Of a stretch of 15,843 nucleotides of DNA, positions 8,027 to 15,843 are shown piece by piece; within the stretch, counting starts at the first letter, position 1, and every line of letters starts with the position of its first letter. Source of the DNA: Moniliophthora roreri (Eukaryota > Basidiomycota > Agaricomycetes > Agaricales > Marasmiaceae); the NCBI GenBank assembly GCA_001466705.2, contig LATX02000060.1:1-15843 (forward strand), in the 5' to 3' direction. The translations under genes and the position numbers were made by a program. The notes below the pieces were generated by a model. That model searched no databases. It had not been told where the DNA came from and was given only the letters and a program-made list of their open reading frames with translations.

Positions 8027-8734
8027 ACCCAGTTCTTAATGTCGATATGAGAACTTCCCGGGGAGGGTCCAAAGGAAAAGCCTCCATGTTTTTGGACAAG
8101 GGCATCTAACCACCGATAAGTTCCAGTAACAAGTTTCGGACTGCCAGATACAGATCCGCTGGTGTTAAAAATGATAGCTATGTCATTTTCGTTCATCTCT
8201 GACATAGGGGAGAGACAACTCTCTCCATATATCGCGATATCATCGATAGAGGTTACTGAATCATAGACTGGAATCTCCTGGATATCTTTGAGAACCTCTT
8301 TGACATCGCTATAACGGATAAAGGCCCTGGCATTTGACTTCTGCAACAGACCCTTGACAACGGCAGCACCAGGGAGGCGCACACCGCTGAAGCTATGAGG
8401 AATGTATCCGGCCCTTGCCACACTATACAGATTCACGGCATCGATATACTGCACTCCAATTAGGCTGTGACACGAGGTGAAATTTCGTTTACGTGCGAAT
8501 ATAGTATGCTCACCATATTCCTATAACTGACTTTGTTGGTATTCCGTCTCTTTTCAAGACGTGGGCCCAATACTTCGCAGCAGCATCCACGTCCTGGGCA
8601 AATTGGCCTACGGAGATTGGCTCGTAATTCGTAACCTTGCCGGTAACGATGTCAATGACAGGGACTTTGAACAAGGTCGTTGAAGGGTCCCTGGACACAG
8701 CTTGCTCAAGAACGGTAAGATGGGTTCGGGGCAT
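8027..8734 (-). pseudogene. adenylate-forming enzyme copy A, exons 1-2 only
   Basis: Exon 1 (8734-8514, starting MPRTHLTVLEQAVSRD) and exon 2 (8464-8027) are joined by a 49-bp intron with donor GTGAGC and acceptor CACAG. The protein reads into LIGVQYIDAVNLYSVARAGYIPH, typical of the N-terminal half of fungal AMP-binding enzymes. It contains the phosphate-binding core NTSGSVSGSPKLV (motif A3, usually TSGTTGxPK). Immediately after the intron 3 donor the sequence switches at 8022/8023 to the downstream spacer, so exons 3-6 with motifs A5-A10 are gone. Relative to the B copy, about 1.3 kb is deleted. This is the only copy in the window with a complete exon 1. It cannot make an active enzyme as it stands, unless the junction is an assembly chimera; no N marks it. 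Confidence 0.75.
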
Positions 8735-9865
8735 CTTGAGGTATTTTGAGATGAAGGATGGTTGTTACGAGGGAGGATACCAGGCTGATCCGGCGGTACA
8801 AGGGAAATGTAGGGTCATAGGCTCGCGGCGAATAGCTTAAATACGAAACTGCTGCAGTTGCGTAAATGTAAGTAGTGAAAGGACCCGAGCCCGAGCTACT
8901 CCAGAGTGTAAAAGGGCACCTCTTGGTTCGACTGCCCGAGAAAAGGTTTGATGACTACCGGCATCTACAGGCACCGTATCGCTTAATCGTTCTGCGATTC
9001 TCGCGCACTACCGGAGTGCAACCCTGTTTTTGCTTGACAGAATTAACGGTGCTGTGAAGCGAACAAAAGTAGAGCTGAGTGACTTGAATAGAACATGAGA
9101 GCTGAAACACCCTGCCTCTGAGTCGAGAAGAGTTACTATGTGATAGCTATTCCTCCAGACACACCGTAGATATCATTTCCATTCTGTGATTTTCGTGCGC
9201 CATCGGAGTACAACTCCTCGTTGACCATGAGTTGAATCGACAAGTACGGAGCAGAGTTTGCTGCGAAAAGAGAGCGAATAGACGTGGAGTTCGTAAGTCG
9301 GATACGAAAGGTTTGTTAAGTGTGTCATAGCTGCAAGACATGTCAGTACGAAGCTTACCTTGAAACCCCGGGTGACCGTATTGACTCGGAATCTGGTCAG
9401 TTGGCGTCGAGGCTTTGAGGATGGCCGCCATTTCTCAGAAATCGTGCGCTGACTAAGCAGGTGAAATCCATCGCGCTGACCCCACTTGCCTCGAACACAA
9501 CTTCCACGTCCTCTGGGGTCAAAAACGATGTCTAGTATAGAAATAGCTGACATATACAGCGACCCTCACTCAGTGTAGTCTATGATACTGCTCATGGTCT
9601 CTCCGTTGGACAGGGAATGTTCTCATACACACCGAAGAAATGGGCTCGTGTGCGGCTTTGCAAATGATTAGACTTGGGACTTCTGAAGAACAAGGCGGAT
9701 ATCTTACATTCAGTCCGAATGGCGAACGGTTGATCGACAGGAAGGGCGTCCTCTATTGAGGGAAGTCTCTTAAACTCCCAAGGCATGAACAAGAAATCTT
9801 AAGGGAGAAAGGAGAGGATCGAGAAAACACCAAAGAATCATACCTGTAACCTCACCACACGAAAG
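8735..9865. other. spacer between enzyme copies A and B, gene structure unresolved
   Basis: Good splice signals occur on both strands and the models conflict. On the plus strand, exon 9245-9292 (YGAEFAAKRERIDVEF) and exon 9347-9400 (YEAYLETPGDRIDSESGQ) join in phase across a 54-bp intron with donor GTAAGT and acceptor GTCAG. They could be upstream exons of the plus-strand gene at 9866. On the minus strand, 9431-9361 (MAAILKASTPTDQIPSQYGH...) joins in phase over a 98-bp intron to an exon ending at 9136 (SIQLMVNEELYSDG... then TAG). Another minus-strand stretch, 9783-9720, reads MPWEFKRLPSIEDALPVDQP. The plus-strand model is favoured because only that strand is supported by substitution pattern next door. 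Transcript data would be needed to settle it. Confidence 0.35.
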
Positions 9866-10071
9866 GCGGGGCCCTTCATCCAAGGTGATTATGAGGCGAT
9901 GGGTATTGAAGGAACGTCGGTCGCCGCCTCGGCCTATCGGGTTCATTGGAATATTCGTCAGGTACAGTCGTATATCTCGACGACTTTCTCTATGCTCAGC
10001 CAGTACGTTCTTTGTTGGCCGTGAGCCAGGGTCCTCGCGATCAGTATGTTTGGTTCAAGGATTTCTGTATC
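9866..10071 (+). CDS. part of an unrecognised spliced plus-strand gene
   Basis: A first exon ends at 9961 (reading KAGPFIQGDYEAMGIEGTS... to NIRQ), followed by a short intron, 9962-9999 or 9962-10003. With the CTCAG acceptor the frame continues PVRSLLAVSQGPRDQYVWF up to another donor-like GTAAGA at 10072. The choice of strand rests on the diverged copy at 7848-8022: five of seven differences fall at synonymous third positions in this frame, and the only indel falls in the putative intron. At 38-42 bp the intron is unusually short, so the boundaries are provisional. Start and end are unknown. The minus-strand AMP-binding copy B ends at 10204, so the two genes would converge tail to tail. No domain is recognised. 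Confidence 0.4.
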
Positions 10072-10203
10072 GTAAGATAGTCGACTGGGAGTCTCTACAT
10101 GCTTGTAAATAGTACATGTCATGTAATTTGTCGAGTAGCAGTCCTGTACGTTGACGGTTGTACGCCTCAAATCATATGTCCAGTACACGCTTAAATTCCT
10201 CTT

Positions 10204-11777
10204 TTAATTATTGTAGATCTGATCCAACACCTCCTTATACGCATCTTCCACCGCCCGTCTCCGTATATTTCCTTTGGCAGTCCGAGGAAGAGTGTTTGGA
10301 GCCACAACAACGATCATATCGCTTGACTTGATGCNGCGAATGGAAAGGTTCGATCCGTTCGAAAATACTTTTCTTGACATCGTCGTCGCTTGAATTTGTC
10401 TTCGACTCGATGAATAGTACAGGCGAGGGTCGCAGGTTTCCGACAGCGATGCAGTCGGAAGCCAAATCACTGCAGGTCTGCCGAACATTGTCTTCGATTG
10501 CTCTAAGATCTTGTCAGTGGTGTCCGGAGTTTTGGAATGGCCGCTTACCTCGTATCGCATCGAGAAGGACACATGATCCAGTCGTCGTTTCGTCCACAAT
10601 AGATGTATCCGTTCTCAACCTGCCTCCACAAGTCACCGGTATGGAAGCATCCGTCTGCTGGGTCCAGAAACTCAGCATCAGGACAGTCTATTGAGTCTGG
10701 CAGAACGACCAGCTCTAGCAGTTGGAACTGTGAGTCCTCACGCGAGGAGGAAACCGGGACAAATTGGTAGGAAAGACCAGGGAAGTTCACAGGATAGAGA
10801 GCATTAGAAGGGTCCATCCTTGTTCCCCGCGAGAAAACCATAACGCCGGCAGACTCCGTCATGGCAAACAAATTCTGCAGGTCATGGTGTATAGTTAGAT
10901 TTAGTAGCATCCGTCAACCAATGAAGAAGCCTACAACTATGTTGATGTTATGCCGACATGCATATTCTTCCTCTGCCCGTGGTAACGCAGCACCCGACGA
11001 TATGATGCTGTTCAAGTTGACAAGTGACGAAAGAACATCGCGATCTGACTTCGACAGAGCCAGCATCTTGACAAGTAATGGCGCAAAGAGAGTTAGGCCA
11101 TTCAACGAGGCAAGGTCGATCGCAGCCAAAATTTCTTTTTCATCTATACAGTTCTTCATTTGGACCACGCAACTACCGCGTTGAATGGCAAAAACGAGCG
11201 CTCAAAATATACTTGTGTGAGCATATTTCATGAAAGTATAAGAATGGGACCCCCTACCAGAAAATTGACCCACGTGGCACACGCTCCCCCTACATGGCCC
11301 AAGTCAGTATTGGGAATATCGTTCAAAGTAAATGATGAATCCATACACCCAGTTCTTAATGTCGATATGAGAACTTCCCGGGGAGGGTCCAAAGGAAAAG
11401 CCTCCATGTTTTTGGACAAGGGCATCTAACCACCGATAAGTTCCAGTAACAAGTTTCGGACTGCCAGATACAGATCCGCTGGTGTTAAAAATGATAGCTA
11501 TGTCATTTTCGTTCATCTCTGACATAGGGGAGAGACAACTCTCTCCATATATCGCGATATCATCGATAGAGGTTACTGAATCATAGACTGGAATCTCCTG
11601 GATATCTTTGAGAACCTCTTTGACATCGCTATAACGGATAAAGGCCCTGGCATTTGACTTCTGCAACAGACCCTTGACAACGGCAGCACCAGGGAGGCGC
11701 ACACCGCTGAAGCTATGAGGAATGTATCCGGCCCTTGTCACACTATANTCAAGAACGGTAAGATGGGTTCGAAGCAT
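10204..11777 (-). CDS. adenylate-forming (AMP-binding) enzyme, copy B
   Basis: Exons on the minus strand: 11777-11749 (start MLRTHLTVL, then a gap at the N at 11748), 11747-11347, 11289-11258, 11200-10935, 10874-10549 and 10502-10204. Introns are 46-60 bp. Phases join to give SVCHVGQFS|ALVFAIQRGSCVV, the A3-A4 linker. Motifs in order: A3 NTSGSVSGSPK, ISSGAALPRAEEEY, A5 FAMTESAGV, A7 GCFHTGDLW, A8 YIYCGRNDDWI and A10 NTLPRTAKGNIRR, then stop at 10204. There is no carrier, thioesterase or reductase domain after A10, so this is a stand-alone enzyme of about 530 residues. It should activate a carboxylic acid as an acyl-adenylate, possibly passing it to CoA; the substrate is unknown. The single N at 10335 replaces 18 bases present in copy C. 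The A5 Ala where C and D have Gly (FGMTEPGG) is a copy-specific difference. Confidence 0.82.
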
Positions 11778-12908
11778 CGTGAGGTATTTTGAGATGAAGG
11801 ATGGTTGTTACGAGGGAGGATACCAGGCTGATCCGGCGGTACAAGGGAAATGTAGGGTCATAGGCTCGCGGCGAATAGCTTAAATACGAAACTGCTGCAG
11901 TTGCGTAAATGTAAGTAGTGAAAGGACCCGAGCCCGAGCTACTCCAGAGTGTAAAAGGGCACCTCTTGGTTCGACTGCCCGAGAAAAGGTTTGATGACTA
12001 CCGGCATCTACAGGCACCGTATCGCTTAATCGTTCTGCGATTCTCGCGCACTACCGGAGTGCAACCCTGTTTTTGCTTGACAGAATTAACGGTGCTGTGA
12101 AGCGAACAAAAGTAGAGCTGAGTGACTTGAATAGAACATGAGAGCTGAAACACCCTGCCTCTGAGTCGAGAAGAGTTACTATGTGATAGCTATTCCTCCA
12201 GACACACCGTAGATATCATTTCCATTCTGTGATTTTCGTGCGCCATCGGAGTACAACTCCTCGTTGACCATGAGTTGAATCGACAAGTACGGAGCAGAGT
12301 TTGCTGCGAAAAGAGAGCGAATAGACGTGGAGTTCGTAAGTCGGATACGAAAGGTTTGTTAAGTGTGTCATAGCTGCAAGACATGTCAGTACGAAGCTTA
12401 CCTTGAAACCCCGGGTGACCGTATTGACTCGGAATCTGGTCAGTTGGCGTCGAGGCTTTGAGGATGGCCGCCATTTCTCAGAAATCGTGCGCTGACTAAG
12501 CAGGTGAAATCCATCGCGCTGACCCCACTTGCCTCGAACACAACTTCCACGTCCTCTGGGGTCAAAAACGATGTCTAGTATAGAAATAGCTGACATATAC
12601 AGCGACCCTCACTCAGTGTAGTCTATGATACTGCTCATGGTCTCTCCGTTGGACAGGGAATGTTCTCATACACACCGAAGAAATGGGCTCGTGTGCGGCT
12701 TTGCAAATGATTAGACTTGGGACTTCTGAAGAACAAGGCGGATATCTTACATTCAGTCCGAATGGCGAACGGTTGATCGACAGGAAGGGCGTCCTCTATT
12801 GAGGGAAGTCTCTTAAACTCCCAAGGCATGAACAAGAAATCTTAAGGGAGAAAGGAGAGGATCGAGAAAACACCAAAGAATCATACCTGTAACCTCACCA
12901 CACGAAAG
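11778..12908. other. spacer between enzyme copies B and C, same as 8735-9865
   Basis: Apart from one mismatch near 11780, this duplicates the spacer at 8735-9865, including the plus-strand exon candidates at 12288-12335 and 12390-12443 and the conflicting minus-strand candidates. The same uncertainty applies. Confidence 0.35.
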
Positions 12909-13114
12909 GCGGGGCCCTTCATCCAAGGTGATTATGAGGCGATGGGTATTGAAGGAACGTCGGTCGCCGCCTCGGCCTATCGGGTTCATTGGAATATTCG
13001 TCAGGTACAGTCGTATATCTCGACGACTTTCTCTATGCTCAGCCAGTACGTTCTTTGTTGGCCGTGAGCCAGGGTCCTCGCGATCAGTATGTTTGGTTCA
13101 AGGATTTCTGTATC
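12909..13114 (+). CDS. part of the unrecognised plus-strand gene, second intact copy
   Basis: This is identical in sequence to 9866-10071: exon to 13004, short intron 13005-13042 (or to 13046), then a second exon to the donor-like GTAAGA at 13115. It converges on enzyme copy C, whose stop is at 13247. Because it is identical to the left copy it adds no independent evidence for the reading frame. Confidence 0.4.
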
Positions 13115-13246
13115 GTAAGATAGTCGACTGGGAGTCTCTACATGCTTGTAAATAGTACATGTCATGTAATTTGTCGAGTAGCAGTCCTGTACGTTGACGG
13201 TTGTACGCCTCAAATCATATGTCCAGTACACGCTTAAATTCCTCTT

Positions 13247-14775
13247 TTAATTATTGTAGATCTGATCCAACACCTCCTTATACGCATCTTCCACCGCCCG
13301 TCTCCGTATATTTCCTTTGGCAGTCCGAGGAAGAGTGTTTGGGGCCACAACAACGATCATGTCGCTTGACTTGATGCGCTCGTGGACCATGCGCTGCGAA
13401 TGGAAAGGTTCGATCCGTTTGAAAATACTTTTCTTGACATCTTCGTCGCTTGAATTTGTCTTCGACTCGATGAATATTACAGGCGAGGGCCGCAGGTTTC
13501 CGACAGCGATGCAGTCGGAAACCAAATCACTGCAGGTCTGCCGAACATTGTCTTCGATTGCTCTGAGATCTTGTCAGTGGTGCCCAAGGGTTTGGAATGG
13601 CCGCTTACCTCGTATCGCATCGAGCAGGACACATGATCCAGTCGTCGTTTCGTCCACAATAGATGTATCCGTTCTCAACCTGCCTCCACAAGTCACCGGT
13701 ATGGAAGCATCCATCTGCTGGGTCCAGAAACTCAGCATCGGGACAGTCTATCGAATCTGGTAGAATGACGAGCTCTAGCAGATAGGAATGTGGATCCTCG
13801 CCTGAGGAGGCAACCGGGACGAATTGGTAGGAAAGACCAGGAATGTTCATAGGACGGAAAGCATTCGAAGGGTCCATCCTTGTTCCCTGGGAGGTAGCCA
13901 TAACGCCACCAGGCTCCGTCATACCAAAGACGTTCTGCAGGTCATCATGTATAGTTAGATTTAGTAGCACCCGTCAACCAATGAAGAAGCTTACAACTAT
14001 GTTGATGTTATGTTGACGTGCATATTCTTCCTCTGCCCGTGGTAACGCAGCACCCGACGATATGATGCTGTTCAAGCTGACCAGTGACGAAAGAACATCG
14101 CGATCTGCCTTCGACAAGGCCAGCATTTTGACAAGAAATGGCGAAAAGAGGCTTATGCCAGTTAACGAAGCAAGGTCGATCGCGGCCAAAATTTCTTTCT
14201 CATCGATACAGTTCTTCATTTGGACCACGCAACTACCGCTTTGAATGGCATAAACGAGCGCTAATATAGCCATGTGAGCATATTTCATGAAAGTAAAAGT
14301 AAAAGAATGGGGACTCTACCACCGAATTGACCCACATGGCATACGCTCGCCCTACATGGACCAAGTCAGCGCTGAGCATATCGTCTAGAGTAAATGATGA
14401 ATTCATACATCCAATTGACGATGCCGCTTCGAGAACGGCTGAAAATGAAAGAACCTCCATGTTTGTGGACAAGACCATCTAACCATCGATAAGTTCCAGT
14501 AACAAGCTTCGGACTGCCAGATACAGATCCGCTGGTGTTAAAAATGATAGCTATGTCATTTTCGTTCATCTCTGACATAGGGGAGAGACAACTCTCTCCA
14601 TATATCGCGATATCATCGATAGAGGTTACTGAATCATAGACTGGAATCTCCTGGATATCTTTGAGAACCTCTTTGACATCGCTATAACGGATAAAGGCCC
14701 TGGCATTTGACTTCTGCAACAGACCCTTGACAACGGCAGCGCCAGGGAGGAGCCCACCGCTGAAGCTATGAGGAA
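13247..14775 (-). CDS. adenylate-forming (AMP-binding) enzyme, copy C (exon 1 missing)
   Basis: Minus-strand exons: 14775-14409 (partial exon 2), 14351-14320, 14260-13995, 13934-13609 and 13562-13247. All joins keep phase; intron 3 is 57 bp (donor GTATGA) and intron 4 is 59 bp (donor GTAGAG, acceptor TTAG). The C-terminal two thirds are complete and give the reference structure: A3 NTSGSVSGSPK, SVCHVGQFG|ALVYAIQSGS, GAALPRAEEEY, A5 FGMTEPGGV, A7 GCFHTGDLW, A8 GRNDDWI and A10 LPRTAKGNIRR. The last exon is 316 bp and contains the 18 bases lost at the gap in copy B (QRMVHER region). With exon 1 from copy A the model totals 532 codons. The 5' end is lost at the N at 14776. Exon 2 is a mosaic: it is nearly identical to A and B upstream of about 14500 but divergent nearer its 3' end. 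Confidence 0.8.
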
Positions 14776-14790
14776 NGAATGGCCGCTTAC

Positions 14791-15843
14791 CTCGTATCGC
14801 ATCGAGCAGGACACATGATCCAGTCGTCGTTTCGTCCACAATAGATGTATCCGTTCTCAACCTGCCTCCACAAGTCACCGGTATGGAAGCAACCATCTGC
14901 TGGGTCCAGAAACTCAGCATCAGGACAGTCTATTGAGTCTGGCAGAATGACCAGCTCTAGCAGTTGGAACTGTGAGTCCTCGCGCGAGGAGGAAGCCGGG
15001 ATAAATTCATAGGAAAGACCAGGGAAGTTCACAGGACGGAGAGCATTCGAAGGGTCCATCCTTGTTCCCCGCGAGAAAGCCACAACGCCGCCAGGCTCCG
15101 TCATACCAAAGGCATTCTGCAAGTCGTCGTGTATAGTTAGATTTAGTAGCACCCGTCAACCAATGAAGAAGCTTACAACTATGTTGATATTATGTTGACA
15201 TGCATATTCTTCCTCTGCTCGTGGTAACGCAGCACCCGTCGATGTGATGCTGTTCAAGCTGACAAGTGACGAAAGAACATCGCGATCTGACTTCGACAGA
15301 GCCAGCATCTTGACAAGTAATGGCGCAAAGAGAGTTAGGCCATTCAACGAGGCAAGGTCGATCGCGGCCAAAATTTCTTGTTCATCTATACAGTTCTTCA
15401 TTTGGACCACGCAACTACCGCGCCGAATGGCAGAAACGAGCGCTCAAAATGTAGTTATGTGAGCATATTTCATGAAAGTATAAGAATGGGACCCCCCCTA
15501 CCAGAAAATTGACCCACGTGGCACACGCTCCCCCTACATGGGCCAAGTCAGTATTGGGAATATCGTTCACGACTTAGGCCATTCAACGAGGCAAGGTCGA
15601 TCGCGGCCAAAATTTCTTGTTCATCTATACAGTTCTTCATTTGGACCACGCAACTACCGCGCCGAATGGCAGAAACGAGCGCTCAAAATGTAGTTATGTG
15701 AGCATATTTCATGAAAGTATAAGAATGGGACCCCCCCTACCAGAAAATTGACCCACGTGGCACACGCTCCCCCTACATGGGCCAAGTCAGTATTGGGAAT
15801 ATCGTTCAAAGTAAATGATGAATCCATACACCCAGTTCTTGAT
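14791..15843 (-). CDS. adenylate-forming (AMP-binding) enzyme, copy D (partial, internal duplication)
   Basis: Minus-strand pieces: the end of exon 2 (15843-15830), exon 3 (15772-15741 and again 15533-15502), a truncated extra exon 4 (15681-15574), full exon 4 (15442-15177) and exon 5 (15116-14791). Exon 5 ends at a GTAAGC donor just before the N at 14776, so exon 6 with motif A10 is missing. Visible motifs are TGAALPRAEEEY, A5 FGMTEPGGV, A7 GCFHTGDLW and A8 GRNDDWI. The 235-bp duplication repeats part of exon 4, intron 4, exon 3 and part of intron 3. Splicing from the first exon 3 donor (15740) directly to the intact exon 4 acceptor would remove it as one 298-bp intron and restore the frame, so the gene is not necessarily dead. 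The 5' part lies outside the window. Confidence 0.75.
15335..15569. repeat. 235-bp tandem duplication in copy D, left unit
   Basis: This unit is identical to 15574-15808, with only CGAC (15570-15573) between the units. It covers the 3'-distal part of intron 3, exon 3, intron 4 and the first 108 bases of exon 4. Perfect identity, including a seven-C run, points to a very recent event or an assembly stutter. Confidence 0.92.
15574..15808. repeat. 235-bp tandem duplication in copy D, right unit
   Basis: This is the second unit of the duplication starting at 15335. To its right the sequence continues normally into the rest of intron 3 and the exon 2 boundary, so this unit sits in the correct context on its 5' side in gene orientation and the left unit in the correct context on the 3' side. 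Confidence 0.92.

Larger units (their letters stand above)
8706..10334. repeat. 1629-bp repeat, left copy (partner 11749-13377)
   Basis: This segment matches 11749-13377 at a constant offset of 3043 bp with about five mismatches, all near the two ends; the roughly 1.5 kb between them reads as identical. It runs from exon 1 of one AMP-binding gene, through the whole spacer, into the last exon of the next. The left copy ends at the N at 10335 and the right copy starts at the N at 11748. That such long non-coding DNA is identical means a very recent duplication, allelic contigs placed in tandem, or recent homogenisation. Confidence 0.9.
11749..13377. repeat. 1629-bp repeat, right copy (partner 8706-10334)
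   Basis: This is the partner of the repeat at 8706. The mismatches I see are three close to the left end, in and just upstream of exon 1 of the enzyme gene, and two near the right end inside the last exon. All spacer ORFs are identical in the two copies. Confidence 0.9.

Noticed and set aside
8027..8734. Copy A as a functional short enzyme
   Set aside because: It lacks motifs A5 to A10 and runs into spacer sequence directly after the intron 3 donor.
9592..9960. Minus-strand spliced gene reading NTHRLIITLDEGPRLSCGEV joined to MPWEFKRLPSIEDALPVDQP
   Set aside because: Splice signals look good, but the diverged copy at 7848-7943 would carry a stop and only replacement changes in this frame, while the plus frame has mainly synonymous changes. 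Kept only as a conflicting model in the spacer entry.
10374..10694. Plus-strand ORFs of 100-148 codons over the enzyme exons (also 13317-13763)
   Set aside because: They are antisense shadows of exons 5-6 and run across the introns of the well-supported minus-strand enzyme gene.

Overview
The window looks like a stretch of a filamentous basidiomycete genome, probably an agaricomycete. Coding regions are cut by many short introns (about 46-61 bp) with GT/AG ends and CTRAY-like branch points, exons are short, and the intergenic DNA holds eukaryotic DNA transposon relics and LTR pieces. Nothing is organised like a bacterial operon. The assembly is a draft. Nine single N bases (952, 1846, 3376, 4434, 5212, 6724, 10335, 11748, 14776) behave as contig joins of unknown size, and most fall inside near-identical repeats. 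Several genes are therefore cut at an N and some contigs may be out of order.

Layout. Positions 1-2743 are a gene-poor transposon graveyard: a 452-bp Tourist/PIF-Harbinger-type MITE (174-625), a 199-bp element or hairpin with long inverted arms (about 1034-1232), and a 666-bp hAT-type MITE (2070-2735) with a perfect 8-bp target duplication and an internal 7-bp minisatellite. A small spliced plus-strand gene of unknown function follows (2776-3329).

Positions 3377-6617 hold two incomplete minus-strand copies of one unrecognised fungal gene family, plus its C-terminal fragment. Together they show a protein of very roughly 550 residues whose N-terminus looks like a short leader seen, to my recollection, on basidiomycete NLR-like proteins. 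A 56-bp perfect overlap (3377-3432 = 5156-5211) shows that the contig at 4435-5211 belongs to the left of the one at 3377-4433.

Positions 6630-7835 hold a clipped LTR, non-coding retroelement-like sequence and a complete 340-bp LTR. The right edge of that LTR is proved by comparison with an uninterrupted paralogous site at 9854.

Positions 7836-15843 are a head-to-tail minus-strand array of four copies (A-D) of a stand-alone adenylate-forming (AMP-binding) enzyme gene. The full model has six exons and 532 codons. Copy A keeps only exons 1-2 and is fused inside intron 3 to downstream spacer. B lacks most of exon 1 at a gap, C lacks exon 1, and D carries a 235-bp internal tandem duplication and loses its 3' end at a gap. 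Between the copies lies a 1.1-1.4-kb spacer, present twice almost identically. It carries part of a plus-strand spliced gene, recognised because changes in a third, diverged copy are mostly synonymous in that frame.

How it fits together: an expanding array of adenylating enzymes lies beside a duplicated, possibly immunity-like gene family, in a repeat-rich segment with signs of gene conversion, transposon insertion and assembly collapse. No complete pathway can be read from the window. The enzyme's substrate and the neighbour family's function are unknown.
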